A stretch of 64,000 nucleotides of DNA from Enterocloster lavalensis. Its GTDB lineage: Bacteria > Bacillota > Clostridia > Lachnospirales > Lachnospiraceae. The translations under genes were made by a program, and so were the position numbers. This document shows, piece after piece, positions 28,284-36,765 of this stretch; the first letter of the stretch is position 1; each line of letters begins with the position of its first letter. The notes under the pieces were generated by a model. It was not told where the DNA came from. It worked only from the letters and a program-made list of their open reading frames with translations, and did not search any database. Location of the stretch: positions 62,001 through 126,000 of the forward strand of contig NZ_CABJCG010000017.1 of the NCBI RefSeq assembly GCF_902364025.1, in the 5' to 3' direction.

Positions 28284-28425
28284 CAACTCGTCTCCATTTT
28301 TTATTCTCGCGGGCACAATGAGCCGAAGAACCGTATCCTACGGCAAAAACGGTTCCTGTCCGCGGAGTCGAACGCCCCAAATCCGTACCGTGGCGTTCGG
28401 CATTGCCGGTGTACCGGCACATATC
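28284..28425 (-). promoter_or_regulatory. Structured 5' leader of the NlpC/P60 gene
   Basis: About 140 transcribed bases before the start codon can form at least three hairpins: TGCCGGTACACCGGCA, GAACGCC...GGCGTTC, and GAACCGT...ACGGTTC. Wall-hydrolase genes of this type are often under c-di-AMP (ydaO) riboswitches, but I could not match the conserved ydaO core with confidence, so the class is left open. Confidence 0.4.
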
Positions 28426-28432
28426 AGCAACC

Positions 28433-28441
28433 AGTATACCA
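28433..28441 (-). promoter_or_regulatory. Extended -10 promoter of the NlpC/P60 gene
   Basis: The minus strand reads TGGTATACT, an extended -10 element (TGn-TATACT). No good -35 box is present at 17 bases. It lies about 155 bases before the ATG, placing the structured leader in the transcript. Confidence 0.6.
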
Positions 28442-28523
28442 TAAAATCAGCCAAAAAAATGTGAAATCTTTCTTAAAATTTACCGATAATTTTGGGGTTT
28501 GCCGGACTCTCATCCAAATTTTT

Positions 28524-29321
28524 CTATTTTGACAGCAGCATACGGTCGTTGGCAAAGGCTCCGCCGCTAGCCTGCGCAAACTTCTCCAGCAGATCCTCCA
28601 CGGTCAGATTCTGCTTCTCTTCTCCCGCCACATCGTAGATAATCTGCCCGTCGTTCATCATGATCAGGCGGTTTCCGATCTGAATGGCATCCCGCATATT
28701 GTGGGTCACCATCAGGGCGGTCAGCTTCTGCTCCTCCACCATCTCCCGGGTCAGATCCAGCACCTTTTTAGCCGTCTGAGGGTCTAAGGCCGCCGTGTGC
28801 TCATCCAGCAGCAGGAGCTTGGGTTTCTGGAGCGTCGCCATGAGCAGGGTCAGCGCCTGGCGCTGGCCGCCGGAGAGCAGGCCCACCTTGCTGGTCATGC
28901 GGTTCTGGAGCCCCAGTCCCAGGCGGGTCAGAAGGTCGTGGTAATAGTCCTTCTCCTGGGAGCGGATTCCCCAGCCCAGCCCGCGCCGGTGTCCGCGCCG
29001 GAAGGCCAGCGCCATATTTTCCTGAATCTCCATACCCGCGGCGGTCCCCTTCATGGGATCCTGGAACACGCGTCCGATAAATTTGGCCCGCTTGTACTCC
29101 GGCTGCCGGGAAATGTTCACCCCGTCGATCTCGATGCGCCCCGCATCGATGGGATACACGCCTGCGATCATGTTCAGCATGGTGGATTTCCCCGCGCCGT
29201 TACCGCCGATCACAGTCACAAAATCACCGTCATTTAAGGTCAGGTTCAGGTTCTTTAACGCCTTCTTTTCATTGATGGTTCCTTTATTGAAGGTCTTGCT
29301 CACATTGGTCAGCTTCAGCAT
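28524..29321 (-). CDS. ABC importer ATP-binding protein
   Basis: A 265-residue ATPase with Walker A GGNGAGKS, signature LLSGGQRQAL, Walker B LLLLDEHTAALD and the H-loop VTHNM. The start is ATG 29321, which overlaps the permease stop (TAATG); a longer frame from 29363 would lie inside the permease gene. It powers the importer formed with the two upstream genes. The three-gene order binding protein, permease, ATPase matches the TrpXYZ-type uptake systems of Firmicutes, whose ligands include tryptophan but are often unknown. Confidence 0.92.
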   Translation of the reverse strand: MLKLTNVSKTFNKGTINEKKALKNLNLTLNDGDFVTVIGGNGAGKSTMLNMIAGVYPIDAGRIEIDGVNISRQPEYKRAKFIGRVFQDPMKGTAAGMEIQENMALAFRRGHRRGLGWGIRSQEKDYYHDLLTRLGLGLQNRMTSKVGLLSGGQRQALTLLMATLQKPKLLLLDEHTAALDPQTAKKVLDLTREMVEEQKLTALMVTHNMRDAIQIGNRLIMMNDGQIIYDVAGEEKQNLTVEDLLEKFAQASGGAFANDRMLLSK

Positions 29322-30253
29322 TACTGTTCTCCTCCTTCCGAGTAGGACCGGTAGGCCTTCCATTTATTGGCAGCCACCGGCACGCAAAGGGCCAGAGCCA
29401 CGATGAGAGCGGACAAAAGCTTCATATAGTTGGGGTTCATTCCCAGCTCCAGCACCACGGCCCGGATCACAAAGTAGACCACGGAGCCGATCACGGCCGC
29501 TGCCAGCTTCAGCGCAAAATTCCGGAACCAGCCGAACAGCACCTCGCCGATGACGATGGCCGCCAGGCCGATGACAATGGCGCCCTGGCCCATCATCACA
29601 TCCGCGTACTTCTGGCTCTGACACACCAGCGCGCCGGAAAGGCCCACCAGACCGTTGCTGATCATCAGGCCCAAAAGTTTGGTCCACTTGGTGTTCACGC
29701 CCAGGGCGCGGATCATGTCTTCATTGTTGCCGGTGGCGCGGATGGCGCTGCCGATCTCCGTTCCGAAAAACCAGTAGAGCAGGGCCACCACGGCGATGGC
29801 CGCCGCGATGCCGATCAGCTGGGATGCCTTTGCCTGGGAGAAGCCGGTGCTCTCCGCCAGAAGGCTTACCATATTGTCCACCTTCGCCAGGGGCGTGTTG
29901 CTCTTGCCCATGACCCAGAGGTTCACGGACCACAGCGCCAGCTGGGTCAGAATTCCGGCCAGAATCGCGGGAATATCAAAGGCCGTGTGCAGAGCGCCGG
30001 TGACCAGCCCGGCCGCCATTCCGGCCAGAGTCGCAAGAAACAGCGCCAGAAAGGGATTGACTCCCTTCTGGACAATGAGCATGGCGCAGACGCAGCCGCC
30101 CAGAGCGAAGCTGCCGTCCACGGTCAAATCCGCGATGTCCAGCAGCTTGTATGTAATGTAAACGCCCAGGACCATCAGCCCCCAGAGCACGCCCTGCCCG
30201 GTGGCGTCCAGAAGCTTGGGACCCATACCCGAGAAAAAGTGAATGATAACCAT
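29321..30253 (-). CDS. ABC importer permease
   Basis: A 310-residue membrane protein with about nine hydrophobic helices, of the branched-chain/ribose-type permease superfamily seen in TrpY-like systems. LLDIADLTVDGSFALGG near the N-terminus and the RATGNNEDMIRALGVN loop, which contacts the ATPase, are characteristic. GGAGG lies six bases before the ATG. Translationally coupled to the ATPase gene. Confidence 0.9.
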   Translation of the reverse strand: MVIIHFFSGMGPKLLDATGQGVLWGLMVLGVYITYKLLDIADLTVDGSFALGGCVCAMLIVQKGVNPFLALFLATLAGMAAGLVTGALHTAFDIPAILAGILTQLALWSVNLWVMGKSNTPLAKVDNMVSLLAESTGFSQAKASQLIGIAAAIAVVALLYWFFGTEIGSAIRATGNNEDMIRALGVNTKWTKLLGLMISNGLVGLSGALVCQSQKYADVMMGQGAIVIGLAAIVIGEVLFGWFRNFALKLAAAVIGSVVYFVIRAVVLELGMNPNYMKLLSALIVALALCVPVAANKWKAYRSYSEGGEQ

Positions 30254-30556
30254 GATTTACCTCCATCAATTTAAAATTACCGCTATGATCAAATAAACCG
30301 CCTGCACCCCGGCGTTGCCGCCGTTTCACGGTCTTAACAGGCAGACTCCGTATAAATGGCTTGCCCAAACTCCCTCCAGCCCCTGCGCTGCGGCCTTCCT
30401 GCGCGCGCAAAACAGCTTGAGTAAACCATCTATGGGATTGCGGATCTGCCGCCTGTTCTCCCCGCACCTAAAGATGGTGCTGCAAGCTCCCGGGCGGTTT
30501 TGCCCAGGGCGCTCACAGCACCGTTTAAACTCTGATCCGGTTCGGACTGGCTTCGC
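30254..30556. other. Intergenic region between binding-protein and permease genes
   Basis: This 303-base stretch holds no supported gene. It contains a nested hairpin at 30476-30522 (arms GGTGCTG/CAGCACC with an inner GGGC/GCCC stem) without a T-run. It may be an mRNA-stabilising stem that keeps the upstream binding-protein message in excess over the membrane components, which is common in importers. Confidence 0.5.
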
Positions 30557-31615
30557 TTATTTCAGCACGGAAACGTCGATTCCCAGCGTCTGCGCGGTCT
30601 CCTCGTTCACGGTCAGCTCGCAGTTTTCCGCCTTCAGATACTCGATGGGCATATCGGCCGGTGAAGCGCCCTCGGTGAGGATCTTCACAGCCTGCTGGCC
30701 GGTCATGTAGCCCAGCTGGAAGTAATCGATGCCGTAGGTTGCCAAGCCGCCGCTGTTCACCATGCCGGACTCACCGCAGATCACCGGCAGATTGTTGTCG
30801 TTGGCGACCATTGCCACCGTGGTCATTCCCGCCGCGATGGTGTTGTCCGTGGGAGCGTAAACCGCGTCCACCTTGCCCACCATGGACTGAACCACGGTCT
30901 GGATCTCGTTGGAGCTGGATACCGTGAAGTCCTGGCTCTCCATACCCGCAGCCGCGATCGCATCTCTTGCCATCTGGGCCTGGATCTCGGAATTGGACTC
31001 AGCAGAGCAGTACAGAATACCGATCTTCTTCGCGTCCGGAAGAACCTTCTGCAGCAGATCAATCTGCTCCGCCACCGGGGTCAGATCGGAGGTGCCGGTT
31101 ACATTTCCCCCGGGAACCTCGTTGGTATCCACCAGGCCGGATTCCGCCGGGTCGGTCACTGCGGTGATCAGCACGGGAGTGTCGGTCACTGCGCCGGCCA
31201 TAGCCTGGGCCGCCGGTGTTGCGATGGCCAGAATCAGATCCTTGCCGTCGTTGGCGAATTTGGACGCCACGGTCTGGCACACGGACTGATCGCCGGAAGC
31301 GTTCTGCTGGTCCAGATCATACTGGACGCCCGCGTCGTCCAACGCCTTTATAAAGCCCTGGTTGGCGGCATCCAGAGCCGGATGCTGGGTCAGCTGTAAA
31401 ATGCCGATTTTGTAGACAGCGCCCTCAGCGGGAGCTTCCGCCTGGCTCTCTGCACCCGTCTCCTCCGCGGAGGAAGCAGCCTCGCTTCCGGCCGCCGTAG
31501 TGGTCGCGGCAGTGGTGTCAGCAGCTGCATCGGTTTTGCCGGAACCGCATGCGCTCATGGACAGAACCATGGCGCCGGCCAGTACCAGGGACATGATCTT
31601 GGATGATTTTTTCAT
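30557..31615 (-). CDS. ABC importer substrate-binding lipoprotein (TrpX-like)
   Basis: A 352-residue extracellular binding protein. The signal is lipoprotein type (VLSMSACGSG, cysteine near residue 23), followed by an Ala/Thr/Glu/Ser linker, then a two-lobe domain beginning YKIGILQLTQHPALDAANQGF, typical of the ABC_sub_bind family that includes TrpX. The start at 31615 is supported by GAGGAG ten bases upstream. The ligand is not known. No T-box leader is seen, which argues against classical tryptophan regulation. Confidence 0.92.
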   Translation of the reverse strand: MKKSSKIMSLVLAGAMVLSMSACGSGKTDAAADTTAATTTAAGSEAASSAEETGAESQAEAPAEGAVYKIGILQLTQHPALDAANQGFIKALDDAGVQYDLDQQNASGDQSVCQTVASKFANDGKDLILAIATPAAQAMAGAVTDTPVLITAVTDPAESGLVDTNEVPGGNVTGTSDLTPVAEQIDLLQKVLPDAKKIGILYCSAESNSEIQAQMARDAIAAAGMESQDFTVSSSNEIQTVVQSMVGKVDAVYAPTDNTIAAGMTTVAMVANDNNLPVICGESGMVNSGGLATYGIDYFQLGYMTGQQAVKILTEGASPADMPIEYLKAENCELTVNEETAQTLGIDVSVLK

Positions 31616-31705
31616 AATACTCGCTCTCCTCTTTTTATAACATTTTTTGCGGCCGTTTCGTGGAACGCTGCCGCAATCCGTCCTCACCGTTTGAGGATGT
31701 TTCCT

Positions 31706-31734
31706 ATCATACTACAAAAAAATCGGAGAGTCAA
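31706..31734 (-). promoter_or_regulatory. Promoter of the ABC importer operon
   Basis: The minus strand reads TTGACT (31729-31734), 17 bases, TATGAT (31706-31711). The roughly 85-base leader forms two small hairpins (CCTCA/TGAGG at 31682-31696 and GCGGC/GCCGC near 31650-31675). Confidence 0.8.
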
Positions 31735-31806
31735 TTTTATTACTTTAAATTTCTGCGAATTCAACGCGATAAAGTGTACTTTTTTTCATACAATCCGAAT
31801 AATCGC

Positions 31807-34017
31807 CTAAATACATCCATTTTTGATAAATTTTAACAGCTGGTCTCCATGGGCCGGCTTGAGCAGATAGCCGTCGATGCGGCCCCTCTGGCAGGCGTCC
31901 ACGATCTCCGATTTGATCAGGCCGGAGAGAATGAGGATTTTTAAGTTTTTATTCAGGAACCGGGCCTGGGTGGCCAATTCTACGCCGTTCATCTCGTCCA
32001 TCTGGTAGTCGGAGATTAACACGTCATACTCCGCCAGTCCACTCTCCAGCGCGGCCAGGGCTTCCCGCGGATCGGCGTAATAGTCGGCCTTAAAACCGTT
32101 TTTGCCCAGCACCCGCCGGATCATCCTCAAGGTACTCTCATCGTCGTCCACTACCAGCAGACGGCCTGCGCCCTCGCCTCTCCCCTGCTGCGGCTCCTCC
32201 TCCCGGGCGCGGACCGGCTCCTCCTCCTCCCCGGCGTTCCGGAACGGGATACAGTAATAGAAGCTGCTCCCCTCCCCCAGCCGGGATTCCACACAGATGT
32301 CTCCCTGGTGCTCGTCGAGGATTTTCTGGGTGATGGCCAGTCCCAGGCCTGTGCCCTCGCCGTGCCTCTTGGTGGTGAAAAACGGGGTGAAAATGTTGTC
32401 GATGATCTCGGGGCTTATGCCGCCGCCCGTATCCTGCACCCGCACCAGCACAAACCGGCCGCCCAGGGAAAGGGGGCTTAACCCCTCCGGCAGCTCCTGC
32501 GCCTCCGCCACCGTGGCGGTCAGGGTCAGACTGCCCTCGGCGGGCATCTCATAAAAGGCGTTGACGCACAGGTTTAACAGCACCTCGTACAGCTGAGTGG
32601 GGTTGCCGTACACCCAAGCTCCCTCCGTGTGAATGCGGGTGTTCAGGGTGATTTTCTCCGGCTTGATGAGGATCACCGACTTGATCCATTTGCGCAGCTC
32701 CTCCTCAAAGTCGAACAGGCGGTACTGGGCCTGGTCCGCGCTCTTCTGGCTCAGGGAGGAAATCTGGGCCACCAGCTCCTTGGCCCGCAGGGCCGCGTCA
32801 TAAATCTCCGCCGCGTCGCTGTGGGATAGGCAATCCTTGGGCAGGTCCCCCATCAACAGCTCCGAATATCCCAGGATGGGAGCTAAAATGTTGTTGAACT
32901 CGTGGGAAAGGCCGCTGGTCATGATTCCCACCATCTGCAGCCGCTCGCTGTGCTTGGCCTGCTCCCGGGTCTGGTTCAGCTCCGTCACCGCGCTGCCCAG
33001 CTCCTTCAAATACTGGGTCTGGCGCAGCAGTTCCCGCTGGCGCTGGCTGGTCCGGATGAGCCCCCAGGCGCCGATGCCCAGACAGATGAAAATGGCGGCC
33101 AGAATTCCCATGGATTCCGCCAGCAGCTGATTGTAGGGACCGATAAAATCGTCGTAGTCCATAGTCAGGGCAATCACCCAAAAACCGTCGTCCATGGCGA
33201 GCGGCGAGAAGGCGGAGAACTTCCTGGCCTTTTGGGGCTCCTCGTCGTCGGAAAACCAGTAGGAGTCGTAGACGAAGGTCCCCTCCTGGCCGGAGAGCTG
33301 GCGCTCCACCAGCTGCTTCATGCCGGAAATATCCAATCCCGGATAATGCTCCAGACGTCCGGAAACGGCCTGAAGTCCCACCTGCTCCCGGCTCTCGTGG
33401 GACAGGATGATTCCGTTCTGGTCCTTGATCACAAAATACCCCCGGATATCCGGCTTCAGGGCCGCGCTGTCGATCACCCGGTCCAGGTCCGCGAAATCCA
33501 CCAGCTCCGCCAGGTACAACGGCCCCTCATATCCATTTACGGATACGGGCGTAACCACCGGAATCAGGCAGCTTCCCTCCTGGGGGATATAGGCGCCCGG
33601 CGCCAGCACCTCCCCTGTCCCGGGAAGCGCAAAGTCAAACCGGTCCGCCTGGTAATTCACCCCCGGCTCCCGGCTCTTCACATTGAGGAGCACGTCCCCG
33701 TTGGCGTTTAACAGCAGCATGTTTCTCCGGGCCTGGGGCTTCATGGCAAGAAACTCCTCCATGGCCCCGGCCAGCTCCTCCCCTGAGCCGTAGCTGCGCC
33801 CCGCCTCCCAGGCCAACAGCTCCTTCTCCGTTTTAATATAAGTGCGGACCGTGCCGCCCACCGAGCGCACGATGCGCAGCATCTGCTCCTGCTGTTGGCT
33901 GATCAAAAGCGCGCTGTAGCGCGATATGCAGTGCCCCAAAACCCCCGCCATTGCGGCCAGGGCAATCAAAGCGGCGGCCAGAGCGGCCCGCCCCTTCAAG
34001 CTCTTCTTCCGTTCCAT
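31807..34017 (-). CDS. Hybrid sensor histidine kinase with C-terminal receiver domain
   Basis: A 736-residue membrane kinase. One helix near residues 10-28, an extracellular double-Cache-like sensory region (about 30-295), a second helix (about 300-320), then the histidine in GLSHEFNNILAPILGYSELL, the ATPase motifs GGGISPEIIDNIF and GTGLGLAITQKIL, and a receiver domain (about 620-735) with DDDES and the phospho-acceptor in LISDYQMDEMNG. The start is ATG 34017 with GAGGAA upstream; a longer frame from 34107 would run over the promoter. It is divergent from an OmpR-type regulator. With the citrate transporter gene beyond that regulator, a carboxylate ligand is plausible. Confidence 0.9.
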   Translation of the reverse strand: MERKKSLKGRAALAAALIALAAMAGVLGHCISRYSALLISQQQEQMLRIVRSVGGTVRTYIKTEKELLAWEAGRSYGSGEELAGAMEEFLAMKPQARRNMLLLNANGDVLLNVKSREPGVNYQADRFDFALPGTGEVLAPGAYIPQEGSCLIPVVTPVSVNGYEGPLYLAELVDFADLDRVIDSAALKPDIRGYFVIKDQNGIILSHESREQVGLQAVSGRLEHYPGLDISGMKQLVERQLSGQEGTFVYDSYWFSDDEEPQKARKFSAFSPLAMDDGFWVIALTMDYDDFIGPYNQLLAESMGILAAIFICLGIGAWGLIRTSQRQRELLRQTQYLKELGSAVTELNQTREQAKHSERLQMVGIMTSGLSHEFNNILAPILGYSELLMGDLPKDCLSHSDAAEIYDAALRAKELVAQISSLSQKSADQAQYRLFDFEEELRKWIKSVILIKPEKITLNTRIHTEGAWVYGNPTQLYEVLLNLCVNAFYEMPAEGSLTLTATVAEAQELPEGLSPLSLGGRFVLVRVQDTGGGISPEIIDNIFTPFFTTKRHGEGTGLGLAITQKILDEHQGDICVESRLGEGSSFYYCIPFRNAGEEEEPVRAREEEPQQGRGEGAGRLLVVDDDESTLRMIRRVLGKNGFKADYYADPREALAALESGLAEYDVLISDYQMDEMNGVELATQARFLNKNLKILILSGLIKSEIVDACQRGRIDGYLLKPAHGDQLLKFIKNGCI

Positions 34018-34089
34018 ATCCAAACCGTTCCTCTCTCGTGACCGGGATATTCCCGCCGTCCCGGCGCACCTGCCTTGCCGGGTGTTCCT

Positions 34090-34141
34090 ATTATAGAACG
34101 CCCACAAAGAATTTGCAATTCTTTCCTGATTACGGTAAAAT
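34090..34141. promoter_or_regulatory. Divergent promoters sharing one palindromic -35 box
   Basis: TTGCAA at 34113-34118 is its own reverse complement. To the right, 17 bases lead to TAAAAT (34136-34141) for the response regulator. To the left, 17 bases lead to TATAAT read on the minus strand (34090-34095) for the kinase. The shared box sits inside a perfect inverted repeat AAAGAAT-N5-ATTCTTT (34106-34124), a likely operator. Confidence 0.75.
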
Positions 34142-34207
34142 AGGGGAAAACGGCCGGATTTACGGCCAGGACACGGGCCCCAGGCCCGCTGAAAGGAGTT
34201 CTTACAT

Positions 34208-34903
34208 TTGCCACAGGATAAAGTTCTGATCGTGGACGACGATCTTCATATACTGCGCATGGCCTCCCGCATTTTACAGAGCGACGGGATCGCAACCATC
34301 GAGGTTTCCTCGGGCAGGGAGGCGCTGAATCAGATTCTCTACAGCCATTACGACCTGGTGCTGCTCGACATCAACCTGGACGACTTAGACGGCTTCTCCA
34401 TCGTGAAGAAGGTCCGGGCCCAGGGTATTTCCACGCCCATCATTATCATCAGCGGCAACACGGAGGAGTACAACACCATCTTCGGCCTGGGAATCGGGGC
34501 CGACGACTACCTGGCCAAGCCCGTGAGCCCGGCGATCCTGGGGGCCAAAGTCAAGGCCCTGATCCGGCGCAACCGCACGGCCATGGAGAGCAGCGAGAAG
34601 GTCCTGGAGCGCGGCCCCTTCTCCTTTGACTTAGAGACCTACACCCTCTACATGAACCACCGGGAGATTCCGCTGACCTCCAAGGAAAAGCAGCTGGTCT
34701 GCCTGTTTCTGAAAAACATCAATACGGTGTTCACGAAGGAAATGCTGTTCGAGCAGGTGTGGAAGGACAAGGCGGTGGACGACAACACCATCATGGTCAA
34801 TATCAGGAACATCCGCTCCAAGATCGAGCCGGATCCCAAAAGTCCCCAGTATTTAAAGACCGTCTGGGGGATGGGGTATCAGTTTGTGCTGCCGCAGAGG
34901 TAG
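34208..34903 (+). CDS. OmpR-family response regulator
   Basis: A 231-residue DNA-binding regulator. The receiver domain has acidic residues IVDDD (about 8-12), the phospho-acceptor Asp54 in LVLLDINLDD and the lysine in YLAKPVS. The C-terminal winged helix includes LTSKEKQLVCLFLKN and VNIRNIRSKIEPDP. The start is TTG 34208, ten bases after GAAAGGAG. It is divergent from the hybrid kinase and upstream of the citrate transporter, its probable target. After the amber stop at 34901 the same frame stays open for 94 codons through a repeat tract. Confidence 0.93.
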   Translation: MPQDKVLIVDDDLHILRMASRILQSDGIATIEVSSGREALNQILYSHYDLVLLDINLDDLDGFSIVKKVRAQGISTPIIIISGNTEEYNTIFGLGIGADDYLAKPVSPAILGAKVKALIRRNRTAMESSEKVLERGPFSFDLETYTLYMNHREIPLTSKEKQLVCLFLKNINTVFTKEMLFEQVWKDKAVDDNTIMVNIRNIRSKIEPDPKSPQYLKTVWGMGYQFVLPQR

Positions 34904-34909
34904 CGGGGG

Positions 34910-34947
34910 ACGGGACGAAGGTCGCGACGGACGGGACGAAGGTCGCG
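34910..34947. repeat. 21-bp-period direct repeat
   Basis: Two copies of ACGGGACGAAGGTCGCG (34910-34926 and 34931-34947) directly follow the response-regulator stop and lead into the 15-bp minisatellite. Confidence 0.8.
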
Positions 34948-35022
34948 GGGGAAGCAGGCTCGCGGGCGGCGCGGTAGCGAGTACACACACGGAAGCAGGC
35001 ACGCAGACGGCGCGGAGGAGAG

Positions 35023-35187
35023 TATGCGGGAGACGGGTACGTGGAAGGCGAATACGCGGAAGCCGGGTACGTGGAAGGCGAATACGCGGAAGCCGGGTAC
35101 GCGGAAGCCGAGTATGCGGAAGGCGAATACGCGGAAGGCGAGTATGCGGAAGGCGAATACATGGAAAGCAAGTACGCGGAAGGCGTG
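35023..35187. repeat. 15-bp minisatellite, 11 units
   Basis: Eleven tandem 15-bp units with consensus TACGCGGAAGGCGAA fill 35023-35187. Because the unit length is a multiple of three, several frames on both strands are open; one plus-strand frame would give YAEGE-type pentapeptides, another TRKAN-type. No frame has a convincing ribosome site and start, so I treat it as a non-coding or expression-unproven repeat. The 478-base gap between the regulator and the transporter consists of this tract, the 21-bp repeat, a terminator and a short leader. Confidence 0.85.
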
Positions 35188-35278
35188 AAAATGGCTTCGG
35201 CCTCTCCCCGCGTCCCGGCACTCCCGAACCGCTTTTGTATATTTTGCATAAAAATTCCATTAAAATTTTGTAAGCCAA

Positions 35279-35320
35279 ACCGCGGGTTTCTGTAGATTTC
35301 TTCAGGATTCCCGCGTTTTT
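35279..35320 (+). terminator. Terminator before the citrate transporter
   Basis: A stem CGCGGG/CCCGCG (35281-35286, 35310-35315) is followed by TTTTTCC on the plus strand. It would end transcripts coming from the response regulator and repeat tract. Confidence 0.7.
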
Positions 35321-35381
35321 CCTTTATATTTGCAGGGTATAGTTGAGTCCATCGAACGACAAAAGAGGAGGTTACTCAATT

Positions 35382-36695
35382 ATGTATCTTGCGATTATCG
35401 GATTCGCCATGGTGGCGGTCATCGTAGCCCTGCTGTTAAAGGGAAAAATGAGCCCCATCGTGGTCCTGATCACCATTCCCACCATCGCCGCCCTGCTGGC
35501 CGGTTTCGGAATCAGCGACATCGGTAAATTCATTGTGGACGGGGTGAAAACCACCCAGAACAACGCGGTGCTGTTCATTTTCTCCATCACCTACTTTGGC
35601 ATCATGACCGACGTCGGCCTGTTTGACATCCTGGTGGGCAAGTTGGTCAAAAAGGCTGGCAACAATGTCATCGCCATCACCGTGGTGACCGCAATCATCG
35701 CCATCATGGCCCATCTGGACGGCTCCACCGCCTGCACGGTGCTGATCACCATCCCGTCCATGTACCCCATCTACAAGCGCATGAACATCCGCCCCTACGT
35801 GCTGCTGCTTCTGACCGCGTCCGCCATGGGCGTTATGAACCTGCTGCCCTGGGGAGGTCCCACCGCCAGAGCCGCAACGGTCCTGGGCATGGACGCCAAC
35901 GACCTGTGGCTGAAGCTGATCCCCATTCAGATCGTGGGCGTTGTGGTCACGCTGACCCTGGCTGTGATCATGGGTATCATCGAGAAAAAGCGCGGCGCGG
36001 GTCTGAACGCAGGCAGCTCTGACACCGTGGAAACCGCCGCAGCCGCCGAGGCCGACAAGAAGGCCGAAGAGTTAAAGCGTCCCAAGCTGCTGTGGTTCAA
36101 CGGTCTCCTGACCATCGGCATCATCGTTTCCCTGGTGCTCAACGTGGTCAGCTCCTACGTGGTGTTCATGATGGGAACCTGTATCGCCCTGATCGTCAAC
36201 TATCCCTCCCTGAAGGCCCAGGACGCGCGTTTTAAGGCTCACGCCGCCTCCGCCCTCTCCATCGCCACCACCATGCTGGCCGCAGGCGCAATGGTCGGCG
36301 TGATGGAGGGAACCGACATGCTGAGCGCAATGGCCAACGTGCTGATCTCCTTCATCCCGGAAGCGCTGGGACAGTACATCCATGTGATCTTCGGTATCTT
36401 CGCCCTGCCCATGGGTATGATGATCGGAACCGACGCCTATTTCTACGGCATCATGCCGCTGATCATCGAGGTGGGCACCAAGTACGGCGTAACCGCCCTC
36501 AATACTGCTATGACCATGATCATCGGCAAGAACGTGGCTCTGATGATCAGCCCTCTGGTGCCCGCCACCTTCCTGGCCATCGGCCTGGTGGACGTGGAGT
36601 TGAAGGACCATATCCGTTTCTCCTTCAAGTGGCTGTTCGGGATCAGCCTGGTAATGCTGCTGGCTGGATTTTTGCTGGGCGTTATACAGTTGTAA
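35382..36695 (+). CDS. CitMHS-family citrate/carboxylate transporter
   Basis: A 437-residue membrane carrier with about 11-12 helices. The family imports citrate, often as a divalent metal complex, coupled to protons or other ions. HLDGSTACTVLITIPSMYPIY, LLPWGGPTARAATVLG and GTDAYFYGIMPLI are CitMHS-type motifs. A hydrophilic loop near residues 205-235 carries a Lys/Ala/Glu stretch. The start is ATG 35382 after GAGGAGG; an upstream in-frame ATG at 35343 lacks a ribosome site. It lies downstream of a two-component system and ends at a strong bidirectional terminator. Confidence 0.92.
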   Translation: MYLAIIGFAMVAVIVALLLKGKMSPIVVLITIPTIAALLAGFGISDIGKFIVDGVKTTQNNAVLFIFSITYFGIMTDVGLFDILVGKLVKKAGNNVIAITVVTAIIAIMAHLDGSTACTVLITIPSMYPIYKRMNIRPYVLLLLTASAMGVMNLLPWGGPTARAATVLGMDANDLWLKLIPIQIVGVVVTLTLAVIMGIIEKKRGAGLNAGSSDTVETAAAAEADKKAEELKRPKLLWFNGLLTIGIIVSLVLNVVSSYVVFMMGTCIALIVNYPSLKAQDARFKAHAASALSIATTMLAAGAMVGVMEGTDMLSAMANVLISFIPEALGQYIHVIFGIFALPMGMMIGTDAYFYGIMPLIIEVGTKYGVTALNTAMTMIIGKNVALMISPLVPATFLAIGLVDVELKDHIRFSFKWLFGISLVMLLAGFLLGVIQL

Positions 36696-36714
36696 AAGAA
36701 ATCAATAGAAAAGG

Positions 36715-36753
36715 GTGCCCCCAAAATGCCTTACAGCGGCATTTTGGGGGCAC
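36715..36753. terminator. Bidirectional terminator
   Basis: A perfect 16-bp stem (36715-36730 with 36738-36753, arms beginning GTGCCCCCAAAATGCC) and seven-base loop lies between the convergent transporter and DUF1989 genes. T-rich sequence follows on the plus strand and on the minus strand (TTTTC). Confidence 0.9.
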
Positions 36754-36765
36754 TTTCAATGATTA

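Noticed and set aside
31616..31806. T-box leader for a tryptophan importer
   Set aside because: The leader is short (about 85 bases) and lacks the conserved T-box and specifier-loop features.
35023..35187. CRISPR array
   Set aside because: The 15-bp units are directly contiguous with no unique spacers and vary in sequence, so this is a minisatellite.
34803..35278. Minus-strand genes with SAYSP or RIRLP repeats opposite the minisatellite
   Set aside because: They are open only because the repeat unit is a multiple of three and GC-rich; they overlap the response-regulator gene and lack ribosome sites.
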